Of a stretch of 64,000 bases of DNA, positions 11,491 to 22,220 are shown one piece after another. The notes beneath the pieces were generated by a model that saw only the letters and a program-made list of their open reading frames with translations, searched no databases and was not told where the DNA came from. Origin of the DNA: Megalonaias nervosa (lineage: Eukaryota; Mollusca; Bivalvia; Unionida; Unionidae). The stretch covers positions 216,412 to 280,411 of the forward strand of contig JAECUM010000795.1 of assembly GCA_016617855.1 (NCBI GenBank), in the 5' to 3' direction. Positions within the stretch are counted from its first letter, which is position 1. Each line of letters starts with the position of its first letter. The position numbers and the translations under genes were made by a program.

Positions 11491-12459
11491 CTGTCACCGT
11501 ACTTGATGATTGCCAATTTCCATTTCCAATCCTTGTATTGTTAACATGTCTACTTTTATGTCCTTTATCAAAATTATTCATCCTTTCTTTCTTGTTTTTC
11601 TTCCTTTTTTTCTTCTGTCCTTTATTAAATTGGTAATATCCACCTAAATGCTCGTCTGGTCCTTCAACATTTGTCCTATCCTTTTCAGTGTTTGGATCCT
11701 TCCTCCTTTTACTAAAGATTTGCTTTTTTCCTTTCACTACAATCTTATCCATGGAATGTTCAGAGTTTTTCTTCTTTCCCGTTTTAAACATCTTCCTAGA
11801 TTTATGGGTTCCAGTAGCATTGAGGGTATCAGAATAATTGCTGATTTTATGCCACAAGACATTGTCAAAAATTTGCTGATTAAAATCCTCAACTTTGCTA
11901 TATTGCCTATGATCACCAGTCTGTCTATCAAATTTGGCACTGTTATTCCTATGATCACCTGTCTGTCTATCAAATTTGGCATTGTTATTCCTATGGCCAC
12001 CTGTCCACCAGTCAAATTTAGCACTGTTATTCCTATGATCACCTGTCTGTCTATCAAATTTGGCATTGTCATTCCTATGGTTACCTGTCCACCGGTCAAA
12101 TTTAGCATTGTTATTTCTATGGTCACCTGTCCGTTGGTCAAATTTGGCACTGTTATTCCTATGGTCACCTGTCTGTCTGTCAAATTTGGCATTGTTACTT
12201 CTATGGTCACCTGTCATTTTGTCAGCTTTGGCATTGTTATTCTCATTATCTTTCCCTGGTAACTCTCTCTTCAATTTTTTAATCCCAGGTTCCAAACCCT
12301 TGGAATAAGCAACAAAAGTTGGGACATCTGTATCAATACAAACATTGTCCTTGTTTTTCAAGGTCAAGTCCTTCTGTTTTAAAACAGCTGGGATTTCTTG
12401 TTTCTTCTCATAACGTTTTTTGTTTTTTTTCTTATGAAGTGGTTCTTCAACATCTAAAT
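11491..12459 (-). CDS. ZCCHC7: ZCCHC7-like long C-terminal exon, lysine-rich with 14-residue repeats
   Basis: The acceptor TTCTGTCATAG precedes 12459 and the donor GACAG|GTAGTA follows 11491. The exon starts with two bases that complete the phase-1 codon of the previous exon (giving NLDVEEPLHKKK) and ends at phase 1. The roughly 323 residues are hydrophilic, with KKKNKKR and KKKRKKNKKE basic clusters that could serve as nuclear localisation signals. Seven-plus copies of a 14-residue repeat (TGDHRNNNAKFDRQ type) fill the middle. The lysine-rich disordered tail agrees with the family, but the repeat is not a known part of ZCCHC7. If the intron were retained, translation would end five codons later. 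The reading frame is maintained across a rapidly changing array, which argues for selection on coding. Confidence 0.85.
11897..12214 (-). repeat. In-frame 42-bp coding minisatellite
   Basis: Seven full units of 42 bp plus a partial one lie inside the exon at 11491-12459. The encoded unit is TGDHRNNNAKFDRQ, with D/N/G at position 3 and RQ/QR/RW/WW at the end. Because 42 is a multiple of 3, copy-number change does not shift the frame. A three-codon block (NNN/NNS/NDN) varies among copies. Confidence 0.95.
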
Positions 12460-12859
12460 CTATGACAGAACAAAAAAAGATAACCGTTAGATACATGATT
12501 ATGCACTGTATAAGGTAATCTTCTGAAAAGAAATTTATTAATTAAAGTTATTACATAAATTTCTACATTCCTTATTCAATGAAGAAATTTTTTTTTATAA
12601 GCATTGATGTTATTAAGTTTGTTAACCCTGGTGGTACTGTGTTGTTTATGCATGGCCTTGAAACCAGTGCTGATCTGTCTCTAACTGCCCTGTCTCTGCT
12701 GAATTGTTTCAATGCAAAACAGACTTTTTGGGCCAATTCCATATAACTACTACAAACTTAGTATTTATAATCAGATTGCTGTGAAATTGTATAAAGTAAT
12801 GCATATATACATACAGATTGCAAACACTAAAAATGTGAGTGAAAATGTTGTGTATTCAT

Positions 12860-12875
12860 GGTTACCATAGCAACC
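12860..12875. promoter_or_regulatory. X-box-like RFX motif
   Basis: GGTTACCATAGCAACC is an inverted repeat that fits the RFX-factor X-box GTNRCC-N(0-3)-RGYAAC. A second copy lies 369 bp away at 13229-13244. Both are inside the intron upstream of the 11491-12459 exon. The match is from sequence only; no expression inference can be made. Confidence 0.45.
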
Positions 12876-13228
12876 AAATAGAGAAAATGGGTGGAAATGC
12901 ATTTTTTTCTTTTTACAAACATTCGAATATAGTGTAAACTTTTCCATCATATGTTGTTATTCTGAATGTGTACATGGACAGGTTTTTTTTCTTTCTACAT
13001 ATCACATATCCTCAGTTCATTACTTTTAGCCTATGCTAGAAAAATAAAAGTTTACTTTCAAACATGTCTCTAGATTTTAGTATGTTAAAATATTAGATGG
13101 TGCAATACTTATGTAGTTATTATTCACAAATTTTCTCCATATAAAATATAATTTTATTCACTTATAGTTCATTGATAAGGAACCAATACTAATCATACTG
13201 AAATGATACATAATTATACATTTACTTT

Positions 13229-13244
13229 GGTTGCCATAGCAACC
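13229..13244. promoter_or_regulatory. X-box-like RFX motif, near-perfect palindrome
   Basis: GGTTGCCATAGCAACC matches the RFX X-box closely, with only the centre breaking palindromy. It pairs with 12860-12875. The two may also descend from one ancestral repeat, as the surrounding 400 bp is AT-rich and otherwise featureless. Confidence 0.5.
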
Positions 13245-13740
13245 AAAAAATAAAGTTAGTGTTTGAAAGATTTAACATACTTTTTAAATTAATACTGTTG
13301 GAAGAATCTTTTATCCAACTAAATACAGCATTCATTTTTCAAAGAAATCAATTTTATCAAGCTTTAATTATGAAGGTAAAATAATAATTATCATAATGTA
13401 GAACAATTATATTGGTCATGTTAAGTGTGAAGAGAATACTGTTTATGCAATGAAATCAAACTAACGGAAAATTAGTTTTCTCGTTTGAAAGTTGTTGAAA
13501 GGCAGATGTCTTATAGATTTTTACGTCAACACATCTGTAAACAATTACTGTTGCTGGCAAGAATAAATCTGACAAATGACAGTAGGTACATGTGACAAAT
13601 GTAATAACTGACACAAAATCCACCTGCAGGTTTGTCATCGACTGCAGTGGGGTCTATTTTTTCATCACATCATGTAAAATTAAATAAATAAAAAAATTTC
13701 TTTCAAAATAAAAAATTACTGTTGATAACGTTATGATTTC

Positions 13741-14078
13741 ATTCATGGATTTAACAACTTTTAGAGTTATTTCTAGACTCATGGATTTAACAACTTTTTG
13801 AGTTATTTCTAGACTCATGGATTTAACGACTTTTTGAGTTATTTCTAGACTCATGGATTTAACGACTTTTAGAGTTATTTCTAGACTCATGGATTTAACG
13901 ACTTTTAGAGTTATTTCTAGACTCATGGATTTAACGACTTTTAGAGTTATTTCTAGACTCATGGATTTAACGACTTTTAAGAGTTATTTCTAGACTCATG
14001 GATTTAACGACTTTTAGAGTTTTTATTTCTAAACTCATGGATTTAATGACTTTTAGAGTTTTTATTTCTAGACTCATA
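13741..14078. repeat. 36-bp tandem array, about 9 copies
   Basis: The unit is ATTTCTAGACTCATGGATTT plus AACGACTTTTAGAGTT. Anchors lie at 13744 and 13780, and copies are nearly identical apart from A/G and T/A changes and short T-run length changes. The 36-bp period is open in one frame on the minus strand (repeated SMSLEITLKVVK), but it lies in an intron and is not a gene. Confidence 0.95.
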
Positions 14079-14876
14079 CTACATAAAATTTTATTTTTGC
14101 CAGCTTTACTACTAAATCTTATGTATGTCTCAACTTTGCCTTACTATCTATTAAGATGCAAACTGAATGCATATCAGTAGTACGGGATAGATACATTATG
14201 TCTTTGATTTATTTAATAGCTTGTATAATCAATGCCTTCTTTAATATATGACATCACTTTTAATTTTAGAATATCTTTCTTTACAGCTCAAGTTGTTTTA
14301 AAATCTCGTTTTTAATACATCTTGTGATGTTCAAATAGTTTTAGTACAGCTGTCAGTGACCTACCAAATAGACGTAATATCATCACGTAGAGAAATATTA
14401 TGACAGCCATTAATTTTGATTTTCTCAAAACACAATAGTGTACTATTTTTCGGTTATATATGGTAACAAAACATCAACTGAGAATCAGCTGCCAATGTGT
14501 TACCAAGCCATGTGAGCTGTTTGATCTTTACCGCCAAGTGAGGCAGAAATAAACAACAGTATGAACACTGAGAAGCGAGTGGCAACACTGTATGGGAGCT
14601 CTTGTGTCCCGTACATATGTATGATAGTGACATTGGTTGTCATGTATTCTTTTGACTGGATTATACATTATAGAGCAAGAGTTGTTAGGTTTTCAATGAT
14701 TAATAATTGCAACCTGCCAAAAATATTTCAAATAAAATAGATTTCTCAGCAACAATCTTAACATATTATAACTTCTATGTTGTCAAACGTTTGAGAAAAT
14801 TGAAAAAGAACAAACATTATATGTTCATTTTCCTACCTTTGAAACTAGCTCTGTAAAAAGGAAACAGAACGAAACT

Positions 14877-14921
<45 letters not shown>

Positions 14922-16169
14922 AAGGACAAAAGAATAAGGTTTCCACCAGGTCAAAAGTTCGGCTCTTGAATGAAGGTCTTGATTACTAGATTCCCAAGTC
15001 ACATACATTTCACACTGCTGTCATAAGAGTTGGTTAATTAAGAAGTGGATCTCTCTCTCTCTCTCTCTCTCTCATCCATTTTCCTTTTCAACTTGATTGT
15101 TGAGAGAGCGAGAGCAAAATGAACTTCATAATACAAGAAGAGTATTGTGGTTTGCTTTTTCTTTTTTTTAAATAATTTAAACATTCATATAGGCAAGGAA
15201 AAAAATACCTAGGAGTCAAAACCTGACACCCCCAACAAATGATGGTTTGTCCCTTTCCAGCTTGTGCAGCTCTCACTCTTGTTGATACAATGTATCCCCC
15301 AATATAAGAAAAGGCTCTGTACCTGACCGACTCGTTGATAAACTTGGCTACTAGTTTAAGCTCAATTTAATGGAATTTGAAGTTGTTACTGAATGGGATG
15401 GCCATGTCATAGCACTTATATATCAACACGTGATAGTGTCAAAGCACTTTAATCTCAACATGTGGCATATTCATGCAGAAAATTAATTCTCACAATTGGA
15501 AAACTGAGTTTTGCCATTTATATCTCTACACTTTCACACAAAGCCCTAACGAACTTTATTCTATTTTGGACTATCCCATACATATATACCGTAATCAGCG
15601 GCAACTGTCCATGAGACAACTACGAGACTGCAACTACTTAACAGCCACCATATTGTTTACATCAATGTCCACTGTTGACAACAGACCTTACTGGGAAAAT
15701 AAGTCTATTATAATATTTGTTTCACTGATGTTCTGTTACAATGATGCAGAGCCGTGATCTATTGGACTATTACATGTGCTATCTCACTGCTGTTATTAGC
15801 ACACGATTAATGCTTGGCCTACATTGGACATCTGTAAACGTCACTGTCCTGTGCCATAAAAATATGGTATCCGCACACATAGCTAGGTGACGTTTGACAA
15901 TAAATATATGGTTCCTGCATACACAGCCAGGTGACGTCATCCATAAATATATGGCTTCCGCACTACCAGGTTTAAAGTTCATTTTGCACAACTAGACCAA
16001 ATGCATTTAGCAAAGTATACAAATCAAGTCACAAAAAATAATGTATAACAATTCGTACATTTCATTATATGCATCTCAAAAGAAAAATTCTTATGGAACC
16101 AGGTATGCTTTTAGGCATTCACTTTTCACATGGACCACAAGAAAGAATAAACTGAAACTAGATTTGCTT
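14079..16169. other. Intronic, microsatellites only
   Basis: A long GA tract lies at about 14880-14917 and a CT tract at about 15052-15073. The rest is AT-rich intron with no supported coding or RNA feature. Confidence 0.45.
15845..15965. repeat. Two to three copies of a ~58-bp repeat
   Basis: The phrases ATATGG(T/C)(A/T)(T/C)CC(G/T)CA, CAGCCAGGTGACGT and CATAAATATATGG repeat at 58-60 bp intervals. One copy contains a full TGACGTCA palindrome near 15932. A minor tandem duplication. Confidence 0.6.
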
Positions 16170-16479
16170 GTGACCACTCTGGTGGCCTAAGTGGTTAGTG
16201 AGTCCGCATTGGATGCAGGAGGCCATGGGTTCAACCCCGGCCGAGTCATACCAAATACTTATAAAAATAGTACTAACAGCTGCCTCTCTGGGCACTCAGC
16301 ATTAAGAGGTTAGTGTTAGGACTGGTCAGCCTGGTGTCAGGATAATGTGACTGGGTGGGACACCATGCTACATGTCTGTGGCATGATGCCTCAGTGCTAG
16401 ACATCACTACAAACTGCCACACTGCAGACATCATAGCAATATGACTGAAAAGTTGTTAAAACTATGTTACAAATCCAAA

Positions 16480-16529
<50 letters not shown>
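16170..16529 (+). mobile_element. SINE family A, full-length copy with long (CA)n tail
   Basis: The tRNA-like head has GGTGGCCTAAGTGGTTAGTG (A-box side) and GGGTTCAACCCC (B-box side). It is followed by the 'ACTAACAGCTGCCTC' and 'GGATAATGTGACTGGGTGGG' body and a CA-dinucleotide tail of about 46 bases. This is the only copy on the plus strand and the one with the longest tail, so it may be the youngest. TTGCTT flanks both ends weakly. Confidence 0.88.
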
Positions 16530-16533
<4 letters not shown>

Positions 16534-17757
16534 TTCTATACATGTCCCCACTGCAGCCTCAAAACTCACGGCCTAAAGAATTCAAATATGAACTTTTGCA
16601 AATGAAAAATTATTTTGTGATATGAAAAGCACAGAAACACGTCCAACAAATGTATCTGTCAAGTGGATTTTGCACCATCATGCTAAAAAGGCTTTTTAAA
16701 AATAATCCCAGAAGTTAAAAATTTATATCGGAAGAACTGATGATTCTCCCAACTCCCACCCTGACCACACTATTCAAATGTAAAAAAAAAATTCACTTCC
16801 AATGATCATAAACTGTTTTGATTTTAATTTGTATTGTTATGCATAAACAAGTTTTAAAAAATCTGAATTCCAGTCACAAGGTTTAACTTTTTTCCCCTCC
16901 ATGAAATTGAAACCTCGTCATGTTTTTCATCTAGATGTGTATGAGTGTTTGTAATTTTTGTGCAAGCAACCCTGATGTTAGACTAATCAGTAATGTGGGC
17001 AGGGGAATAAAAAAAATGGAAAATTACTTTATCCATCAAAGCAGAGAAAAACTTCACTTTGAACTGCCCAGCTTTGCCCTGTTTTACTTCTGGGCCAAAA
17101 ACAAAGTCGCTCTCTTCTCAACTGACATGGAGCAATCAAGGATGCATATTCCGCATGTACTCCCCGTCTGATGCTGTGTGACTAACTTTTAAGAACCTGT
17201 CTCAGCAGTTGACACAAATAATGTGGCTTTATTTGCATAGATAACTGATTCACAAATAAACTAATTAAGTGCCTCTGATAGTGATTTGTAAAGGTGCTTA
17301 TGATAGAATTATTAGTTTGTGAAATGTAAAAAAATTAAACCTAAATATTGGCTTTTGAAAAGAAAATAGGACATGGATAACTGAATCTTATTATTGTGGT
17401 CTCATCTGATTGAATAATTGCAACTGATTAATTACAACTTCTTTTGCATTTTTAATTATGATGGTAACTTAGGAAATTTTTCTTATACAATAGTAATTTT
17501 GATAAATATTCCCCGTGACACGAATAAAACAGTGATGTAACAGACAATGATATAATCAAGCATGACACAATGAATATTCATCTTTTTTATTTATCCAGCC
17601 AACAACAGGCACAAACATGTACGTGCACAAGTACTGTTGAAATATAAGTGTGCATAGGAAATTATTTGCAAAACCTAAACTAAGTCTCCATGTGTGTTCA
17701 GACTTCTCCCTCTTTACCTTTAGACTGTAAAGAGATTTCTCCCTAAAACTGTTACTT
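16530..17757. other. Intronic, nothing recognised
   Basis: AT-rich intron. No repeat, RNA gene or coding signal that I can support. Confidence 0.4.
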
Positions 17758-17974
17758 ACCATATATATTCTCTTATAAATTGAGTCCAATTGCAAATAAC
17801 ATAGATCCTGATCTGCCACTGCATAATATGCTACGAGATCATGGTCAATGTTGTTTTGTTCTAATGATCATTCTGAACAAACTGCATAGTCCCAAATCTG
17901 CCTGTGCATTATGCACCAGCAGATATGGGTCTCTGCAGTTTGTAGTTGGACTTGACTTAAAAGCAAGTATGTAG
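17758..17974. mobile_element. MITE family M1, copy 2
   Basis: Same length and order as the copy at 7475-7690: TCTTATAAATTGAGTCCAA and TTGCAAA at the left, TGCAGTTTGTAGTTGGACTT at the right, and matching interior phrases such as GATC(C/A)TG(A/G)TCTGC(C/T)(A/G). Diverged by roughly a quarter of positions by eye. Confidence 0.7.
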
Positions 17975-18716
17975 TGTTAACTTGAGTCCTGTATATAGAA
18001 ATATACCAACTAGATTCAACTTATCTATTACAAGTGTGTTAAAAAAACCCTGAAAAAATTGCCTAGTGGCAAAACAAATCTAATTATCTACATATGCACA
18101 CAAATATGCCTACCAAATTTCATTTTGTTGACATCAATTAGGGTTTTGTGCAATCATGAGTATCAAGCTTTTCGAGACAGATGGAGAAAGGTATGGATAG
18201 ATGGATAGACAGACAGAACCAAATCTTGAGGCCCAAGTTGTCACCATCACTATAAAAGAGGATTTCCACATCAGAAAAAGGCCAAAACATCATCAAAATC
18301 TGCTTCTTGAGTTTGGTATCAGATGGGGGAATCAAACAGTAGATGTCAAAACTTAATTTCATTTGGGTGAAAGATTTTCTATTTGTACTACAACAACCCG
18401 TCAGGTAAGCAGTTCATTCCATATCAAGACCAATTCTAAATTCAATTTAGGATAATAATCTGAAGTTGGAAAAGTGAAAATCAAATAAATGAGGTTGGTC
18501 ATCTCCAAATAAATTTTAACAGATTAACCAAACAATATTCGGGCATGTATATTTGTATGTGAGACTGCGTTACAACACAAAGGCAGACAGATAAACAAGG
18601 ATAAATAAAAGATCCCTTAGTATTAACAGAGACTGCAGCCACAAAATGTCTTCCTAAATTTTCACACTGCAAACAGGACATGAAAAGATGTCCTCAAGAA
18701 AGAATTAAGTACTTAC

Positions 18717-18849
18717 TAAAATGCTTATGTTTCTTACGTTTTTTGGGCTCACTGTGTTTTTCCTTTGTTCCTGTGTGGACTAATTTATACTGAGCAATGA
18801 ATGGGTATGTAGGGTTTGAGTAGTTATCCATCCTCTCTTCCTCACATTC
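18717..18849 (-). CDS. ZCCHC7: ZCCHC7-like exon completing knuckle 5
   Basis: The acceptor TTTTATTTAG precedes 18849; the donor A|GTAAGTAC follows 18717. The first codons are E-C: this cysteine is the fourth ligand of knuckle 5, whose other three ligands are in the exon at 22134-22220. Then follows ECEEERMDNYSNPTYPFIAQ, which parallels the 'HECPEREVYDPSPVSPFICYY' region after the last knuckle of human ZCCHC7. The exon ends in a basic KKRKKHKH segment. 133 nt, phase 0 in and phase 1 out. Confidence is high because of splice sites, phase and family alignment. Confidence 0.9.
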
Positions 18850-19524
18850 CTAAATAAAATGAAAAATGGTGTTTTAGATTTTCAGGTATATTTAAAGGTA
18901 AATACATGCATGTTTTAATTTTTTTCTGTAAATAATAATTTTCTCTAACACTAAAACTACATGCTAAACAAATCATTACTAATTAAACTGAATGGGCCCA
19001 GCCATCCCTTTATTATACATATCTATATCTATCTATCTATCTATCTATCTATATATAACACACACACTCATACATATATAATGAATGGACAGATGCACAA
19101 TGCACCCCATATTTATTTGTCATCCCAACAAATTTCATTATAGAAACAAATTATATATGGGGTCTAGCAAAAATGCTGCTGCTCTGTGACTTAGTAATAA
19201 GCGCAGCAAGGTGGAGTCGAACCCCAAAGGGGTTTTGGGGATCAAACATGGCCTTGTACTATCTAAGCTGCAAAAAGTGATGCAAGGTCAGGCCAAATCC
19301 CCTCTTACATCTACTGAGCATGCTGTGTCATCAATTTCAAATTATGGTAACTGATATACAGGTGTGGCTGTGGAAGGTTTTGAAGTGGTTAAAAGATGAT
19401 AAACTCCATGATTTTATTATTTTCTATAGACAAGACCACTTCACCCTGTATATATCAATGTTTACAAGAATCAAAAGATTATACAAACTTGAAATCACAA
19501 AATGTTACAGTTGTTTTAAAATAG
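18850..19524. other. Intronic: (TCTA)n repeat and a tRNA-like relic
   Basis: A TATC/TCTA tetranucleotide run lies at about 19022-19056. At about 19195-19295 the minus strand has GGGGTTCGACTCC, a perfect B-box-like phrase, with a weak A-box-like TTAGATAGTACAAGG about 40 bases before it. It may be a degenerate tRNA-derived SINE head. A real tRNA gene is unlikely because no acceptor stem is visible. Confidence 0.35.
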
Positions 19525-19772
19525 TTGTTGTTGTTGTTGTTGTAGGGCTTAACGCCATTTTTCAGCACACGATAGGCTATACATGGCGGCCAGTATTAAT
19601 GGTGGAGGAAGAAACTGGGAAATCCCCAAAAAGAACCACCGACCCACGAGACGCTACTGGCAAGCTTTCTCACATATCCACATTCGCCGAATCTGAGACT
19701 CGAACTCACGCAGACAGAGGTGAGTTGGCAGTGGCGGAGAGCGCTTTAGACCACTCGGCCACTCGGGGCCCC
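19525..19772 (-). mobile_element. SINE family B (tRNA-Ser/Leu-like), intact with target duplication
   Basis: On the minus strand the head reads CCCCGAGTGGCCGAGTGG, as in class II (Ser/Leu) tRNAs, followed by a B box GAGTTCGAGTCTC. A body follows, ending ATGGCGTTAAGCCC and a (CAA)n tail. The insertion is flanked by a perfect 11-bp duplication, TTTAAAATAGT, starting at 19515 and 19773. Length about 248 bp. Exact duplication and clean tail indicate a relatively recent LINE-mobilised insertion. Confidence 0.9.
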
Positions 19773-20444
19773 TTTAAAATAGTAAAATTCAGCTTACAGA
19801 TTCCCATCCATTTGGATAATGTCGAATTTCAACATGGGAGCCAAACATGAGACCAATTGCCCCTTGCTTTATCATATATTTTTCTTTCTTTCATTTTCAG
19901 CGATACTAGTATTTGAATATTCATGCTTTTTCTCATTTCTCTCTATCCTTACTTATGTCACCACATTTTGATTTAAGGTAGTGAGTGGAAATTACAGCTC
20001 CTGGATACCATATAGATAAATTTTTCTTGAAACAATATAAACTATAGTATAATTCTTTTTAATGGGGATAAAATAAACATACTTTAAAAAGCTAACATTT
20101 TATTGCCAGATTACAGAATGATGCTGAGCTATCAAACAGCTCTGTTATCTCTATAAATGAAACAGATCAGGAGCAGGGTTCCTTCTTTATCATGCATGGC
20201 AAATTTTTCATTAGGTCTTTAAATTCATGGTTTGGGGCAACAATGGAAGCCATGAAAATTGGTCCTCCATGAAATTAATGATACTACAGTATCAAATCAA
20301 AAGAATGAAGCCATCATGAAATAAGACTTAATTTCTGCTCATTTCAAATGAAATTTTAAATGTTATCAAACTTGTTGAATAATTTTAACTAGATACAAAT
20401 TTACTCCATTTGTTCAGTTCTTCTGAAATAAAAACTCATTAAAA

Positions 20445-20492
<48 letters not shown>

Positions 20493-20493
<1 letters not shown>

Positions 20494-22033
20494 CACTTCC
20501 TCGATAACTTGCGCCCTGATAACTCGCGAACCCGCTTATAACGCGGGGTCAGGCATGGATCCCATTTTTTAAACCAGAAAATACCCCAAAAATTTATCCC
20601 TATTTTTGAACTTGAAGAAAATCACGATCAAAATTAGTAACAGAAATTTTGATATATAGCTCGTTTTATCGTCAAAAATGGTAGATAGGACCTGAAATTT
20701 TAATCAACATTATGAAATATCAAATTTAAAAATAAGTCATTTTTTTCATTTTCTTTCCAAACGGTAGTACACCGCAATTAACGATATGTAAGGAAATTTC
20801 GATTAATGAAAATGTCACTTACGCAGAGTGGAGGCAGTACTTTAGTAAATAAATACCAATTAAATCATTTTTTTTTAATCAATTGAAATTTATGTTCTAG
20901 TTCTATCTTTTAGTTCCTTTTAAGTGTAATCATCATAAATACAACGTGTCCTCTTGTAATTAAATGCAAAACATGCCAATCTACCATAACAGCTATGTCC
21001 GCGAGCATTTCTCTGAGAACCTAATTAGGCGCCGACCGTGTTTTGATAACTGATTTGTGGAAGTAATTGTTGTTTTGTTGCACTGAATTAAACACTGGCC
21101 TCCTTTGTGTTACTATGTTAATCATGTCTTTTGAATCAAATAAAGGAGCTGGAATAAAAGAAAAGTTAAAAGGCACAAAAATCCTACAAATTTAAAATCT
21201 AGTGGCCCCAGTCGTATGTCGTGTGAACTCACTTCATTTGATCAATCACTGTTATAAATGTTGTTGTGTATGTAACATAAACTACCTTAAATTAACAGAC
21301 TCATTGGTAACTGTGATCAATGATAACCAAGCGAAATGAATTCTTCGTAAAATAAAGAGCTTGGTTTCAGAGATACAGACCATTGTGGGCAAGTGAGTTT
21401 CAGAGAATTTTTGAATTGGCACTTACAGATATCCTCAAGGATGATAGAAGTTTCATTATTACTTCCAATGAAATTATGACATCAATACTGTACTAACTGA
21501 ATAATACAAAAATTGAGATTCGACGCAGACGATTGTCCCCCGAAATAAATTTTGCATGTTTTTGAAGAAAAGGAATCTTGTTTGGTGGTGTATCGACAGT
21601 TAGTTTAGTTTCCCGCTCTTTTGACTCCCAATTTGGCAGGATACCATTAAATACCACTCCGGGAACCAGACTCATCAAGAACACAAAAAGCAGTGACGTA
21701 ATACACAGATGTTTTGCGTACACATGATGGTTGTTTAAACCAGTGGAACGATCTTTCACATGTTGGATATTTTGAAAATAAATGTTATTTAAACAGAATA
21801 ACGAACAACTTTATTAAAAAAAAGCACATTATTAAAAATTATTATCGACATGATTGTAAAATGAGCATTCAGTCATTAAACGGCCCAGTTCCCTACCCCC
21901 CCCCACTCCGCTGTTTTCTTTATATCTAAGTGACTTTTTTCAACTTTTGGAGATTCCTCGGTAACTTGCACCCTCGCTTATAGTGCAGTCTTTGTTTGTG
22001 GAGCCCGTTGTGTGCGAGTTATCGAGGGAGAGG
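20493..22033. mobile_element. Pogo/Tigger-like DNA transposon, non-autonomous, in a TA repeat
   Basis: The ends are inverted: the left begins CCACTTCCTCGATAACTTGC and the right is the complement of CCTCTCCCTCGATAACTCGC. Both ends lie inside a (TA)n tract, as expected for TA-targeting Tc1/mariner/pogo elements. The subterminal 'CTTATAACGCGGGG' text is typical of Tigger/pogo ends. The 1541-bp interior has no recognisable transposase; its longest open frames (88 and 71 codons) show no DDE motif. It is therefore an internally replaced or deleted derivative. Confidence 0.6.
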
Positions 22034-22133
22034 TATATATATATATATGTATATCACATCAAATATGTAATGACTTGTATGAAGTCCAAATCTTTCCCTT
22101 TACTGTGACAGTACTTAAGTTGTATATACTTAC

Positions 22134-22220
22134 AAAACCAAAGTGTCCAGCTTCACCACAGTTGTAACAGAATTTTTTCTTGTTCATGGTCTTCCTCTTT
22201 ACCATTTTCCCAGGAATAGT
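22134..22220 (-). CDS. ZCCHC7: ZCCHC7-like exon with knuckle 5 core
   Basis: The acceptor ATCTGTTTAG precedes 22220 and the donor TTT|GTAAGTAT follows 22134. The 87 nt, phase 0 at both ends, encode TIPGKMVKRKTMNKKK then FCYNCGEAGHFGF. The basic linker parallels 'TKPGPPKKPKTPSR' in human ZCCHC7, and CYNCGEAGH supplies three of the four zinc ligands of knuckle 5. The fourth, C, is the second codon of the next exon. The match of linker and knuckle spacing makes this exon secure. Confidence 0.92.

Noticed and set aside
11648..12262. 204-codon plus-strand open frame
   Set aside because: It is the complement of the ZCCHC7-like coding minisatellite; the 42-bp period keeps several frames open on both strands.
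19195..19295. Functional tRNA gene
   Set aside because: A B-box-like phrase is present but no acceptor stem or clear anticodon arm; more likely a SINE head.
19320..19850. 176-codon plus-strand open frame
   Set aside because: Its second half is the SINE at 19525-19772 read in sense of the plus strand; no domain in the first half.
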